Of a stretch of DNA of 37,905 bases, positions 1-7,413 are shown piece by piece. Position numbers and translations under genes: made by a program. A model generated the notes under the pieces. It worked only from the letters and a program-made list of their open reading frames with translations. It was not told the origin of the DNA and did not search any database. The stretch is from Clostridia bacterium (GTDB lineage: Bacteria > Bacillota > Clostridia > Lachnospirales > Lachnospiraceae): contig SAAH01000026.1 in the NCBI GenBank assembly GCA_009929525.1, forward strand, positions 1 to 37,905, in the 5' to 3' direction. Numbering within the stretch: position 1 is the first letter of the stretch; each line of letters starts with the position of its first letter.

Positions 1-1
1 C

Positions 2-78
2 GCACCTCCGGTGCTTGGCGCTGCTTTGCAGCTATCACGATCGCCATTCGCCGTTCGCCAATCCTGCAAGCAGGTTGG
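2..78. repeat. Cluster of three short perfect palindromes
   Basis: Three hairpins follow each other: GCACC/GGTGC (2-14), GCTGC/GCAGC (20-32) and CCAA-t-CCTGC/GCAGG-TTGG (58-78). The triplet TTCGCC also recurs at 48-59. No open reading frame explains this. Short GC-rich palindromes also lie at the far right of the window (37818-37839). The block may be an intergenic palindromic repeat or the end of a feature lying to the left; the sequence does not decide. Between 79 and 180 I see nothing further. Confidence 0.5.
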
Positions 79-180
79 CTCTCTAACGCTCATTATATCT
101 CACAGGATTGAATGACGTCAATTCCCTGTAATTGAAAATTCCCATGGTCCAATTATGTCTTTTTCAGTTTATAGGCATAA

Positions 181-230
181 AAAAAGGAAAGATGATTCAG
201 TGCTTTCACACTGAATTTCTTTCCCTTTTT
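181..230 (-). terminator. Terminator of the glgC-glgD-spoVG operon
   Basis: An 8-bp perfect stem ATTCAGTG/CACTGAAT (195-202 with 209-216) with a 6-nt loop continues after a small internal loop into a second helix (186-191 with 219-224). Read on the minus strand the hairpin is followed by a long T run, as in an intrinsic terminator. It lies about 85 bp past the spoVG stop codon. The plus strand also has a T run, so it could work in both directions. Confidence 0.8.
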
Positions 231-313
231 ACACCCGGTTCATCACCTGTGTAAGCAGAAGCAGCGACCCCCCAGCCGTTACCTCCTCACGTTACCCCAT
301 ATATGACAATCGG

Positions 314-595
314 TTACGCTTCTTGTTCCATGGCTTCTTCAGCCATTGCTTCACTGAACTTTTCGAGAATGATCTTCTGGATACGCTCTCTTGTATCCGA
401 GTTGATCGGATGAGCGATATCCCTATATTCTCCATCAGTGGCCTTTCTGCTAGGCATTGCTATAAACAGGCCTTTTTCGCCTTCGATAACTTTAATATCA
501 TGTACTACAAATTCCTCGTCTATCGTAATAGACACAACAGCTTTCATTTTTCCCTCTTTTGCGACTTTACGCACCCTTACATCTGTTATATTCAT
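314..595 (-). CDS. spoVG: SpoVG family RNA-binding regulator
   Basis: A 93-residue protein with the SpoVG fold throughout: it starts [11 protein letters not shown] and contains the family's [10 protein letters not shown] and YRDIAHPI segments. The longer frame begins 12 codons upstream, but AAGGGG eight bases before this ATG fixes the start. SpoVG proteins bind RNA, and in Bacillus affect septation and sporulation; other Firmicutes use them as pleiotropic regulators. In Bacillus the gene sits near glmU; here it is the last gene of the glycogen operon, 57 bp after glgD, with the terminator behind it. No separate promoter was recognised. Family assignment is firm; its role here is inferred. Confidence 0.95.
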   Translation of the reverse strand: MNITDVRVRKVAKEGKMKAVVSITIDEEFVVHDIKVIEGEKGLFIAMPSRKATDGEYRDIAHPINSDTRERIQKIILEKFSEAMAEEAMEQEA

Positions 596-652
596 ATTCT
601 TGCCCCTTTCATACGCCTTCCTCGAACGCATTTGCTGCTATACACCTCTATA

Positions 653-1771
653 TTACAGTGCATAACGCTCATTTTTTTCCACAACGACCTTAATCTCATC
701 CTCACCACAGTGATAAGAGTTTGCACGGATCGTGTCGCGGCTCTCCACAATGCAGTTTTCGATATGTGTATTGTCTCCCAAATACACATCATTAAGGATA
801 ATGGAATTCTTGATCACACAGTTATTACATACATATACTTTCTTAAACAGGATAGAATTCTCAACCTGCCCATTGATGATACATCCACTGGAAACAAGAC
901 TGTTGCTCACAACGCTTCCCGGATTGTATTTTGCCGGCGGCAAATCATCAATCTTAGACTGGATAGAAGGATACTGATGGAAAAAATAATCTCGTACTTC
1001 TGCCTTCAAAAAGTCCATATTTGTCTTATAATAGGACTCCACCGTAGAAATATTGCTCCAATATTCATTAATCTTATATCCGTAGATTCTCTTCAGATTC
1101 TTATAACGGATCAAAATGTCTTTAACAAAATCATGGCGGTCTTCCTGTGCACATCGCTCGATCATCTCGATTAGCTGACGGCGGCGGATCACATAGATAC
1201 CTGTGGATACTGTATGAAGATTGGAGAGCATAGGCTTCTCCTCAAACTCTTCGATCCTGTGGTCTTCATTCATCTTGAGAACACCAAAACGGGTAACATC
1301 TGCTTCATCATCCACATCTTTGCACACGATAGTTACATCTGCGCGTTTTGAAATATGATATTCCAAAACTTTATTGTAATCCAATTTATAAACTCCATCT
1401 CCCGATGCTATAACAACATACGGCTCATGGCTCTTTTTCAGGAAATCCAGATTCTGGTAGATAGCATCAGCAGTTCCCTGATACCAGAAACCATTGTCCG
1501 GTGTGATCGTAGGAGTGAATACAAAGAGACCTCCCTGTTTTCTACCGAAATCCCACCATTTTGAAGAACTCAGGTGTTCATTCAGTGATCTTGCATTATA
1601 CTGTGTCAATACAGCAACTTTCGCAATATGAGAATTCGCCATATTGCTGAGTGCGAAGTCGATGCTTCGGAAGCTTCCCGCAACAGGCATGGCTGCGATA
1701 GCTCTCTTATGCGATAATTCTCTCATCTTGTTGTTATTGCCGCCCGCTAAAATTATTCCTAATGCTCTCAT
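653..1771 (-). CDS. glgD: GlgD, glucose-1-phosphate adenylyltransferase regulatory subunit
   Basis: A 372-residue nucleotidyltransferase-fold protein, with N-terminal Rossmann part and C-terminal left-handed beta-helix. The N-terminus has LGIILAGGNNNKMREL, close to the GlgC nucleotide loop but lacking its catalytic-loop arginine pattern, and GTADAIYQNLDF and SGDGVYKLDY follow. In Firmicutes GlgD forms a heterotetramer with GlgC, is itself poorly or not catalytic, and raises GlgC activity; product is ADP-glucose for glycogen. It follows glgC with only two bases between the stop codon and this ATG, so translation is probably coupled. A GTG two codons upstream overlaps the glgC stop and is a possible alternative start. 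GlgD identity rests on its resemblance to clostridial GlgD and its neighbour. Confidence 0.92.
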   Translation of the reverse strand: MRALGIILAGGNNNKMRELSHKRAIAAMPVAGSFRSIDFALSNMANSHIAKVAVLTQYNARSLNEHLSSSKWWDFGRKQGGLFVFTPTITPDNGFWYQGTADAIYQNLDFLKKSHEPYVVIASGDGVYKLDYNKVLEYHISKRADVTIVCKDVDDEADVTRFGVLKMNEDHRIEEFEEKPMLSNLHTVSTGIYVIRRRQLIEMIERCAQEDRHDFVKDILIRYKNLKRIYGYKINEYWSNISTVESYYKTNMDFLKAEVRDYFFHQYPSIQSKIDDLPPAKYNPGSVVSNSLVSSGCIINGQVENSILFKKVYVCNNCVIKNSIILNDVYLGDNTHIENCIVESRDTIRANSYHCGEDEIKVVVEKNERYAL

Positions 1772-1773
1772 AC

Positions 1774-3045
1774 TCACTCACCGTCCTTTTTTACAATTGC
1801 GCCTCCGCTGGCAAGCTCACCTTCCGGATAATCTGCCGGTACGGTTATGCCGCTGATAGCTGTATTTTTTCCAATTTTCACGTTGGACGGAATCACTGTA
1901 TTCTCAGCGATCGTTACCAAACCAAAACCATAAACAGCAGGTTTCAAAACGTTAGGTGCTTCTTCTCCCACACCCATCTCAACGTTTGCTCCTACGTCAA
2001 CGCTCTCGGCAATGATCGCCTTATCAATCTGACAGCCCGGGCCAACATGGGTATGCTTCATGATGATAGAATCACGAATAACGGTACCCGCATCGATAGT
2101 CACGTCTGCACCAATAACTGAATTATGTACTTCTCCATAAATCTCAGCACCCTCACTGATGATGCTGCGTTCAATAGAAGCCTCGCTAGAAATATACTGT
2201 GGGCGGATAATATCGCCTTTGGTATAAATTTTCCAGAATTCCTCATAGAGATTGAACTCCGGAATAATATCAATCAACTCCATATTGGCTTCCCAATAAG
2301 ATCCTAATGTTCCAACATCTTTCCAGTAACCATTAAACTCATAAGCAAACAACTTCTTTCCGTTGTCTCTGCAGTAAGGCAGAATATGCTTACCAAAGTC
2401 ACAGTTTGGCTGGTCTTTCAAAGCCATCAGAGATTCTCTCAAAGCTGGCCATGAGAAAATGTAAATACCCATGGATGCAAGATTACTTCTTGGATGCTCT
2501 GGTTTCTCTTCAAACTCTGTAATCTTTCCGTTTCCGTCTGTAATCATGACGCCGAAACGGCTTGCCTCTTCAATCGGCACCGGCATACAAGCGATCGTGA
2601 CATCTGACTTGTTTGCCTTGTGGTAATCCAACATAACTTCATAATCCATCTTGTAAATGTGATCTCCTGAGAGAATCAGCACATAGTCTGGATTATAGGT
2701 TTCCATGTACGCCAAATTTTGAAAAATAGCATTAGCTGTACCTGTATACCAGTCGCTGTTACCGCTTTTTTCATAGGGGGGAAGTACGGTAACACCGCCT
2801 ACATTTCGGTCCAAATCCCAAGGAATACCTATTCCGATATGGGTATTTAACCGCAGTGGCTGATATTGTGTTAATACACCTACCGTATCAATTCCTGAAT
2901 TAATACAGTTGCTCAAAGGAAAATCAATAATACGGTACTTCCCACCAAATGCTACTGCCGGTTTGGCAACTTTTTCTGTAAGGACTCCGAGACGGCTTCC
3001 CTGTCCACCAGCCAGTAACATTGCGATCATTTCTTTCTTAATCAT
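1774..3045 (-). CDS. glgC: GlgC, glucose-1-phosphate adenylyltransferase
   Basis: A 423-residue ADP-glucose pyrophosphorylase that makes ADP-glucose from ATP and glucose-1-phosphate, the committed step of bacterial glycogen synthesis. Visible motifs are [12 protein letters not shown] (nucleotide loop), [22 protein letters not shown] with the catalytic aspartate, and EFEEKP for sugar phosphate binding; the last third is the hexapeptide beta-helix. The frame opens six codons earlier, but that ATG lies inside AGAGGTGATTGC, an ideal ribosome binding site for the ATG chosen here. It is the first gene of glgC-glgD-spoVG, transcribed from the promoter at 3076-3104. The rest of the glycogen pathway is not in the window. 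Confidence 0.96.
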   Translation of the reverse strand: MIKKEMIAMLLAGGQGSRLGVLTEKVAKPAVAFGGKYRIIDFPLSNCINSGIDTVGVLTQYQPLRLNTHIGIGIPWDLDRNVGGVTVLPPYEKSGNSDWYTGTANAIFQNLAYMETYNPDYVLILSGDHIYKMDYEVMLDYHKANKSDVTIACMPVPIEEASRFGVMITDGNGKITEFEEKPEHPRSNLASMGIYIFSWPALRESLMALKDQPNCDFGKHILPYCRDNGKKLFAYEFNGYWKDVGTLGSYWEANMELIDIIPEFNLYEEFWKIYTKGDIIRPQYISSEASIERSIISEGAEIYGEVHNSVIGADVTIDAGTVIRDSIIMKHTHVGPGCQIDKAIIAESVDVGANVEMGVGEEAPNVLKPAVYGFGLVTIAENTVIPSNVKIGKNTAISGITVPADYPEGELASGGAIVKKDGE

Positions 3046-3075
3046 GCAATCACCTCTTGTCATATATGATTAAAA

Positions 3076-3104
3076 ATTATATCATACTTTTAGCAAATAG
3101 TGAA
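3076..3104 (-). promoter_or_regulatory. Promoter of glgC-glgD-spoVG
   Basis: On the minus strand a -35 box TTCACT (3099-3104) is separated by 17 bp from a perfect -10 box TATAAT (3076-3081). The start of transcription would fall near 3069, giving a short leader before the glgC ribosome binding site. Confidence 0.7.
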
Positions 3105-3167
3105 CATCTTTTACATATTTTTCTAAATTCTTTTCGTGTTTTTATGACATTTACACAATTTTCATAT

Positions 3168-3181
3168 TGCAAACGCTTTAT
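3168..3181. promoter_or_regulatory. cre-like site (possible CcpA operator)
   Basis: TGCAAACGCTTTAT fits the catabolite-responsive element consensus TGWAANCGNTNWCA apart from two positions. It is centred about 105 bp upstream of the predicted glgC transcription start, a position compatible with activation. It is also upstream of murC, so the target gene is not certain. Single short motif, hence moderate confidence. Confidence 0.45.
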
Positions 3182-3266
3182 TTTTTCTGTTGATTTCTTC
3201 TTCTATCGATGTTTTACGATTATGTGCGACAGCTTTCGACATTTTTCGACATATATAGACTTTCAT

Positions 3267-3337
3267 GCTGGCCGATAGGTCGGGGACATATTTTAGCTCC
3301 TTTCTGCATACTTCGCCTCCCTACTTTACCGGCCAGC
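3267..3337. repeat. GC-rich inverted repeat between divergent promoters
   Basis: Perfect 8-bp arms GCTGGCCG (3267-3274) and CGGCCAGC (3330-3337) enclose 55 bases in which TAGG (3276-3279) and CCTA (3320-3323) can pair further. The element stands out in an AT-rich intergenic stretch, lies upstream of both the glgC and murC promoters, and has no T run directly behind it on either strand. It could be a remnant terminator, a protein-binding dyad or part of a small RNA. Confidence 0.45.
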
Positions 3338-3346
3338 AAAAAATCC

Positions 3347-3375
3347 TTTTCATTTTCTTCGTTTCAGCATATAAT
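3347..3375 (+). promoter_or_regulatory. Probable murC promoter
   Basis: TTTTCA (3347-3352) and TATAAT (3370-3375) are 17 bp apart, about 57 bp before the murC start codon. The -35 box is weak (4 of 6). Confidence 0.5.
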
Positions 3376-3432
3376 AATATAGTAATTTATCTGCTAAAAT
3401 TAATTTAGAAAAGAAAACAAAGGAGACTTTTT

Positions 3433-4812
3433 ATGTATACCATTGACTTTAATAAACCGATCCATATTCATTTTATCGGCATCGGAGGTATCAGTATGAG
3501 TGGACTGGCTGAGATTCTTCTGCAGGAAGGTTTCACTATCTCAGGCTCCGATTCAAAAGAAAGTGCACTCACTGATCAGCTCACCGCCCAGGGAGCACAG
3601 ATTTTTTATGGTCAGAGAGCATCTAATATAATAGAAGGAATCGACCTTGTTGTATACACAGCGGCCATCCATCCGGATAACCCAGAATATGCCTGTGCTG
3701 TCGAAAAAGGGATTCCGATGATGAGCCGTGCGGACCTGCTGGGTCAGATCATGAAGAATTATCAGACCCCTATCGCTGTATCCGGAACTCATGGAAAGAC
3801 CACCACCACCTCCATGGCTTCTCATGTCCTTCTGGCTGGTGATTTTGATCCTACGATCTCAGTTGGAGGTATCCTTCCTGCTATCGGCGGTAATTTGAGA
3901 ATCGGTCATTCAGACACATTTATCACAGAGGCGTGTGAATATACCAACAGCTTTTTGAGTTTCTTTCCAAAGATCAGCATCATCCTGAATATCGACGCTG
4001 ATCATCTGGACTTTTTCAAAGATATTGATGATATCCGTCATTCTTTCCGCTTGTTTGCCGAGAAGCTGCCAGCTGATGGAACACTGATCATCAATAAAGA
4101 TACCCCTCATTATGAAGATGTGATCAAGGATCTTCCTTGCGAAGTCATCACATACAGCTTGGAACAGGATGCCACCTATACAGCCAGTGAAGTTACCTAT
4201 GATGCACTGGGCCATCCCACTTTCGTCTGTAAGCACGACGGACAGACCGTCGGAACATTTTCTTTGAAAGTTCCAGGAAAACATAACGTATCCAATGCCC
4301 TGCCTGTTATCGCACTGGGGATTAAACTTGGCATGGAGATCGAAGATATCCAAAAAGGTGTCGCTTCCTTTACAGGTACCGATCGTCGTTTTCAGCTGAA
4401 GGGTGAAGTTGGCGGTGTTACTGTCATCGATGACTATGCACATCATCCGACAGAGATCAAAGCAACCCTTACCTCTGCAAAGAATTATCCACATAAGACT
4501 ACCTGGTGTGTATTCCAGCCGCATACATATACCCGCACAAAAGCTTTGCTGCCTGATTTTGCAGAGGCACTTACACTGGCTGATCATGTGGTACTGGCTG
4601 ATATCTATGCTGCCAGAGAACAAAATACGATCGGGATCTCTTCCCGTGATCTTCAGAAACTTATCGAGGAAGCCGGAACTCCATGCGAATATTTCCCGAG
4701 TTTCAGCGAAATTGAAAATTATTTATTAGAAAATTGTGTCCACGGTGATTTGTTGATAACTATGGGGGCCGGCGATGTATTTAAAATAGGGGAAAACCTG
4801 CTTGGAGAGTAA
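3433..4812 (+). CDS. murC: MurC, UDP-N-acetylmuramate--L-alanine ligase
   Basis: A 459-residue cytoplasmic ligase adding L-alanine to UDP-N-acetylmuramate, the first amino acid of the peptidoglycan stem. An N-terminal Rossmann domain binds the UDP substrate (FIGIGGISMSGLA, residues 14-26); the central ATPase domain has the Mur P-loop SGTHGKTTTT (117-126) and the EACEYTNSF segment; the C-terminal domain has DDYAHHPTEIKA near 335. Length is normal for MurC. AAAGGAGAC stands eight bases before the ATG. It is the only gene of its unit: a terminator hairpin follows the stop and the next genes have their own promoter. Confidence 0.98.
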   Translation: MYTIDFNKPIHIHFIGIGGISMSGLAEILLQEGFTISGSDSKESALTDQLTAQGAQIFYGQRASNIIEGIDLVVYTAAIHPDNPEYACAVEKGIPMMSRADLLGQIMKNYQTPIAVSGTHGKTTTTSMASHVLLAGDFDPTISVGGILPAIGGNLRIGHSDTFITEACEYTNSFLSFFPKISIILNIDADHLDFFKDIDDIRHSFRLFAEKLPADGTLIINKDTPHYEDVIKDLPCEVITYSLEQDATYTASEVTYDALGHPTFVCKHDGQTVGTFSLKVPGKHNVSNALPVIALGIKLGMEIEDIQKGVASFTGTDRRFQLKGEVGGVTVIDDYAHHPTEIKATLTSAKNYPHKTTWCVFQPHTYTRTKALLPDFAEALTLADHVVLADIYAAREQNTIGISSRDLQKLIEEAGTPCEYFPSFSEIENYLLENCVHGDLLITMGAGDVFKIGENLLGE

Positions 4813-4813
4813 G

Positions 4814-5006
4814 TTATCCACATTGTCCACACGTTTATACACATTTTGAGTGTAAAAGCGTGTGGATTTTTTTGTGCATAACTTTGTTTACATAAAATTT
4901 ATCTGGATTATACCATTTTTCTAGTATTTCCTTTATTTATCGACAACAAGAGGTTGCAAATAACGACAATTCCATTTTTCTCTCCACATTATCCACATTA
5001 TCCACA
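4814..5006. promoter_or_regulatory. DnaA-box cluster upstream of dnaD-dnaC
   Basis: Boxes agreeing with TTWTNCACA occur at 4814-4822 (TTATCCACA), 4835-4843 (TTATACACA), 4873-4881 (reverse, TTATGCACA), 4989-4997 and 4998-5006 (both TTATCCACA, abutting head to tail). Near matches lie at 4823-4831 (TTGTCCACA), 4861-4869 (reverse, AAATCCACA) and 4980-4988 (CTCTCCACA). The cluster has two groups separated by about 100 bp of AT-rich DNA. Two left-hand boxes are built into the arms of the murC terminator hairpin. The dnaD promoter begins 46 bp after the last box. DnaA binding is inferred from the motif alone. Confidence 0.65.
4826..4873 (+). terminator. murC terminator
   Basis: A 17-bp stem with two mismatches (4826-4842 with 4850-4866), 7-nt loop, followed by a run of seven T. 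It begins 14 bp after the murC stop and ends murC transcription before the dnaD-dnaC-prs promoter. Confidence 0.85.
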
Positions 5007-5052
5007 TTTATTCGATTTTTTTCTTCTTTTCAATCCTCGGAAAAATGTCTAT

Positions 5053-5080
5053 TTGATTTCTTTTGGGTCTGTGCTATAAT
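5053..5080 (+). promoter_or_regulatory. Promoter of dnaD-dnaC-prs (extended -10)
   Basis: TTGATT (5053-5058), 16 bp, then TATAAT (5075-5080) preceded by TG at 5072-5073, making an extended -10 TGCTATAAT. Transcription should begin near 5087, which excludes the upstream TTG at 5063 as a start for the dnaD-like gene. Confidence 0.75.
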
Positions 5081-5140
5081 GTCTGTGTTGCTGGAGAACT
5101 CCCTGTTTTTCAGCATAAAATAAGCAAAGCAGGTGATTCC

Positions 5141-6409
5141 ATGCGACTATCTTTACATAATGGCAGCTCCAGCGGAGTCACCATTATATCCAATGTTTTT
5201 ATTGATCATTACTTACCTTTGGCAAATGGAGAATTTGTCAAAATTTACTTATATCTTCTTCGCTGCCTAAAGGGCGGTGATAAGAATCTTGATCTGTCAT
5301 CTGTGGCAGATATATTCTCATGTACAGAAACTGATATCATGCGGGCCCTTCGTTACTGGGAGACACACAAGCTGGTGGTCCTCTCGGGAAAGGGGGATCT
5401 GACTTCCATTGATTTTCTGGAACCGATGGCTCCGGCAAGAACTGCCAGGACTCAGCCAGCTGCAGCGCCTCAAAAGCCTGTTTCGGCTGCTCCTGCTGCC
5501 TCTAAGCCGTCTTTTAAGCCAGCTTCTGCCAAACCGGCTGCTTCCGCTGCATCTTCGGATTCCGCTGCAAGCACCGCCTCTGTGGCTTCCAGTTCCGCAT
5601 TCTCTGGTTCTGCAGCACAGGCACCTGTTGCTGAGGCTGCTTTTGCACTTGAGCCAAAAAGCCGTCCATATGCCTCTTCTGGTACAGCCACTGATACATA
5701 TGCGGCATCTGCATCGGCCAATCATCGTCTGAGTGCAGACCGGATCAAGGAGCTGAAAGCAAATGAAGATGTGCGCCAGATGTTATTTATTGCTGAACAG
5801 TACCTTGGTTCTACCTTGTCACGCTCTGTGACTGATGAACTTTTGTATATATATGAAGAACTTCATTTTTCCGTGGATCTTATTGATTATCTGATCGAGT
5901 ACTGTGTTTCCAAAGGAAGCCGGGACATTCATTACATAAAAAAAGTGGCTTTTAGCTGGCATGAGAATGGCATCGACACAGTAACCCGCGCCAAGCAGGA
6001 CACCACTACTTTTCACAAGAATTATTTTACGATCCTGAAAGCTTTTGGCGTCACAAACCGTAACCCTGTTTCTACTGAGATCACCATGATCGATCACTGG
6101 ATGAAGGATTATGGATTTACCATGGATATTTTAACGGAAGCATGTGCGCGAACCGTTCAGGCTACCGGGAAAGCAAATTTTCGTTATGCGGATAAGATAT
6201 TATCCGGCTGGAAAGAAAAAGGAGTTCGTCATCTGACAGATATTCAGGCACTTGACACCCTTCACCGTCAGCTTCAGGTGGATCGTGCCCAGCAGCAGAC
6301 ACGACAGAAATCTTCTGGCAATGGCAAGTCTGCTTCCAATAAGTTTAACAACTTCCAGCAACGAAATTATGATTATAACGAACTCGAAAACCAGCTTTTA
6401 AAAAAGTAA
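5141..6409 (+). CDS. dnaD: DnaD-domain replication initiation protein
   Basis: A 422-residue protein of the DnaD/DnaB family, which in Firmicutes remodels DNA and helps the loader put the replicative helicase on. The first about 95 residues resemble the winged-helix N-terminal domain. A linker of roughly 80 residues, almost only Ala, Ser, Pro and Lys, follows. The rest holds two DnaD C-terminal-type repeats, recognised by YIKKVAFSWHENGI and YADKILSGWKEKG (the YxxxIxxxW pattern). The last 40 residues are rich in Gln and Asn. The frame opens at 5063, but the promoter lies there; AGGTGATT before the ATG at 5141 supports this start. dnaC begins 12 bp after its stop, so the two probably act together. 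Symbol given by family; the exact orthology (DnaD or DnaB) is not certain. Confidence 0.85.
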   Translation: MRLSLHNGSSSGVTIISNVFIDHYLPLANGEFVKIYLYLLRCLKGGDKNLDLSSVADIFSCTETDIMRALRYWETHKLVVLSGKGDLTSIDFLEPMAPARTARTQPAAAPQKPVSAAPAASKPSFKPASAKPAASAASSDSAASTASVASSSAFSGSAAQAPVAEAAFALEPKSRPYASSGTATDTYAASASANHRLSADRIKELKANEDVRQMLFIAEQYLGSTLSRSVTDELLYIYEELHFSVDLIDYLIEYCVSKGSRDIHYIKKVAFSWHENGIDTVTRAKQDTTTFHKNYFTILKAFGVTNRNPVSTEITMIDHWMKDYGFTMDILTEACARTVQATGKANFRYADKILSGWKEKGVRHLTDIQALDTLHRQLQVDRAQQQTRQKSSGNGKSASNKFNNFQQRNYDYNELENQLLKK

Positions 6410-6421
6410 AGGAGCGTTGCT

Positions 6422-7411
6422 GTGGCCCTTCGAAACAGTCAATACGATGCGCTTATGCGCTATTACCAAAAACTTCAGCTTAGCAACAAGCATGATCAGG
6501 ACGAGCGGATAGAAAAAGCCTACACGCAGATTCCCCGTCTTGCCCAGATTGACCGGGATATTGCAGCTATCAGCTTAAAAAAAGCACGGATGCTGCTGGG
6601 CAATGACACCGGGCAGGATTTTGATCTTGCACAGCAGATACAGTCCCTCTCTGATGAGCGTACTCGTCTGCTTACCTCTCACGGCTTCCCGGAAGATTAT
6701 CTTAAGATCCAGTACACCTGTCCTATCTGTCAGGATACCGGATATGTGAACAATGAAAAATGCATATGCTTTAAGAAAGCTATCAGCGAACACTTGTATA
6801 CTCAGTCCAATATTCGGGAATTATTAAATACAGCAAACTTCGATGCCTTTTCTCTGGATTACTATTCCAACGAAGCGATCAACGAAGCAACTGGATTGAC
6901 AAACAGGGAGACCGCCTTGAATGCTCTGACAAAAGCAAAAGATTTTGTCAGGAATTTTGATAAAGAATTCGAAAATCTGTTTTTATATGGAGATACCGGT
7001 GTTGGAAAAACATTTCTGTCCTACTGCATCGCAAAGGAATTATTAGATACTACTCACAGTGTTATCTACTATTCTTCTTTTGATCTATTCGAAGCTTTTG
7101 CACAGAATACATTTTCAAATACTGACGAATCTCAGGGAAAGAATGATTATATTCTGAATTGTGATCTGTTGATCATCGACGATCTGGGTACTGAGCTCAC
7201 CAACAGTTTTGTGGCATCACAGTTTTTCTTATGTATTAATGAGCGGATACTGAGGAAGAAATCAACGATCATTTCTACGAACCTGACCTTGGGTAATTTT
7301 ATGGACACCTATTCTGAACGTGTCTTTTCCCGGGTTTCAAGTAATTATACAATGATAAAACTTATTGGCAGCGATATTCGTATCCAGAAAAAATTATTAG
7401 GAGGACAGTAA
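6422..7411 (+). CDS. dnaC: DnaC/DnaI-type replicative helicase loader
   Basis: A 329-residue AAA+ ATPase that delivers the replicative DnaB/DnaC helicase to DNA. The N-terminal part binds helicase in homologues; a small zinc-binding region follows (CPIC at 100-103, CIC at 114-116). The ATPase core has Walker A GDTGVGKT (190-197), Walker B LLIIDD (249-254), sensor 1 in STIISTN (281-287) and an arginine-finger-like SERVFSRV near 298-305. It starts with GTG, supported by AAAGGAG seven bases upstream. Twelve bases separate it from the DnaD-like gene and two from prs. The pairing with a DnaD-domain gene favours a loader over IstB-type transposition helpers, and no transposase is nearby. Confidence 0.93.
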   Translation: MALRNSQYDALMRYYQKLQLSNKHDQDERIEKAYTQIPRLAQIDRDIAAISLKKARMLLGNDTGQDFDLAQQIQSLSDERTRLLTSHGFPEDYLKIQYTCPICQDTGYVNNEKCICFKKAISEHLYTQSNIRELLNTANFDAFSLDYYSNEAINEATGLTNRETALNALTKAKDFVRNFDKEFENLFLYGDTGVGKTFLSYCIAKELLDTTHSVIYYSSFDLFEAFAQNTFSNTDESQGKNDYILNCDLLIIDDLGTELTNSFVASQFFLCINERILRKKSTIISTNLTLGNFMDTYSERVFSRVSSNYTMIKLIGSDIRIQKKLLGGQ

Positions 7412-7413
7412 AA

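Noticed and set aside
323-1174. Open frame of 283 codons on the plus strand
   Set aside because: It lies opposite spoVG and glgD, has no ribosome binding site and reads as low-quality protein rich in Ile, Cys and His; a shadow of the real minus-strand genes.
4814-5006. The chromosomal origin itself
   Set aside because: DnaA boxes are there, but dnaA, dnaN and a clear unwinding region with DnaA-trio repeats are not visible, so an origin call is not justified.
5318-5725. Arg/Cys/Ser-rich minus-strand frame opposite the dnaD-like gene
   Set aside because: Created by the repetitive Ala/Ser/Pro codons of the DnaD linker on the other strand; no start signals.
6422-7411. IstB-type transposon helper ATPase
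   Set aside because: IstB and DnaC-type loaders look alike, but there is no transposase or terminal repeat nearby and the gene is coupled to a DnaD-domain gene.
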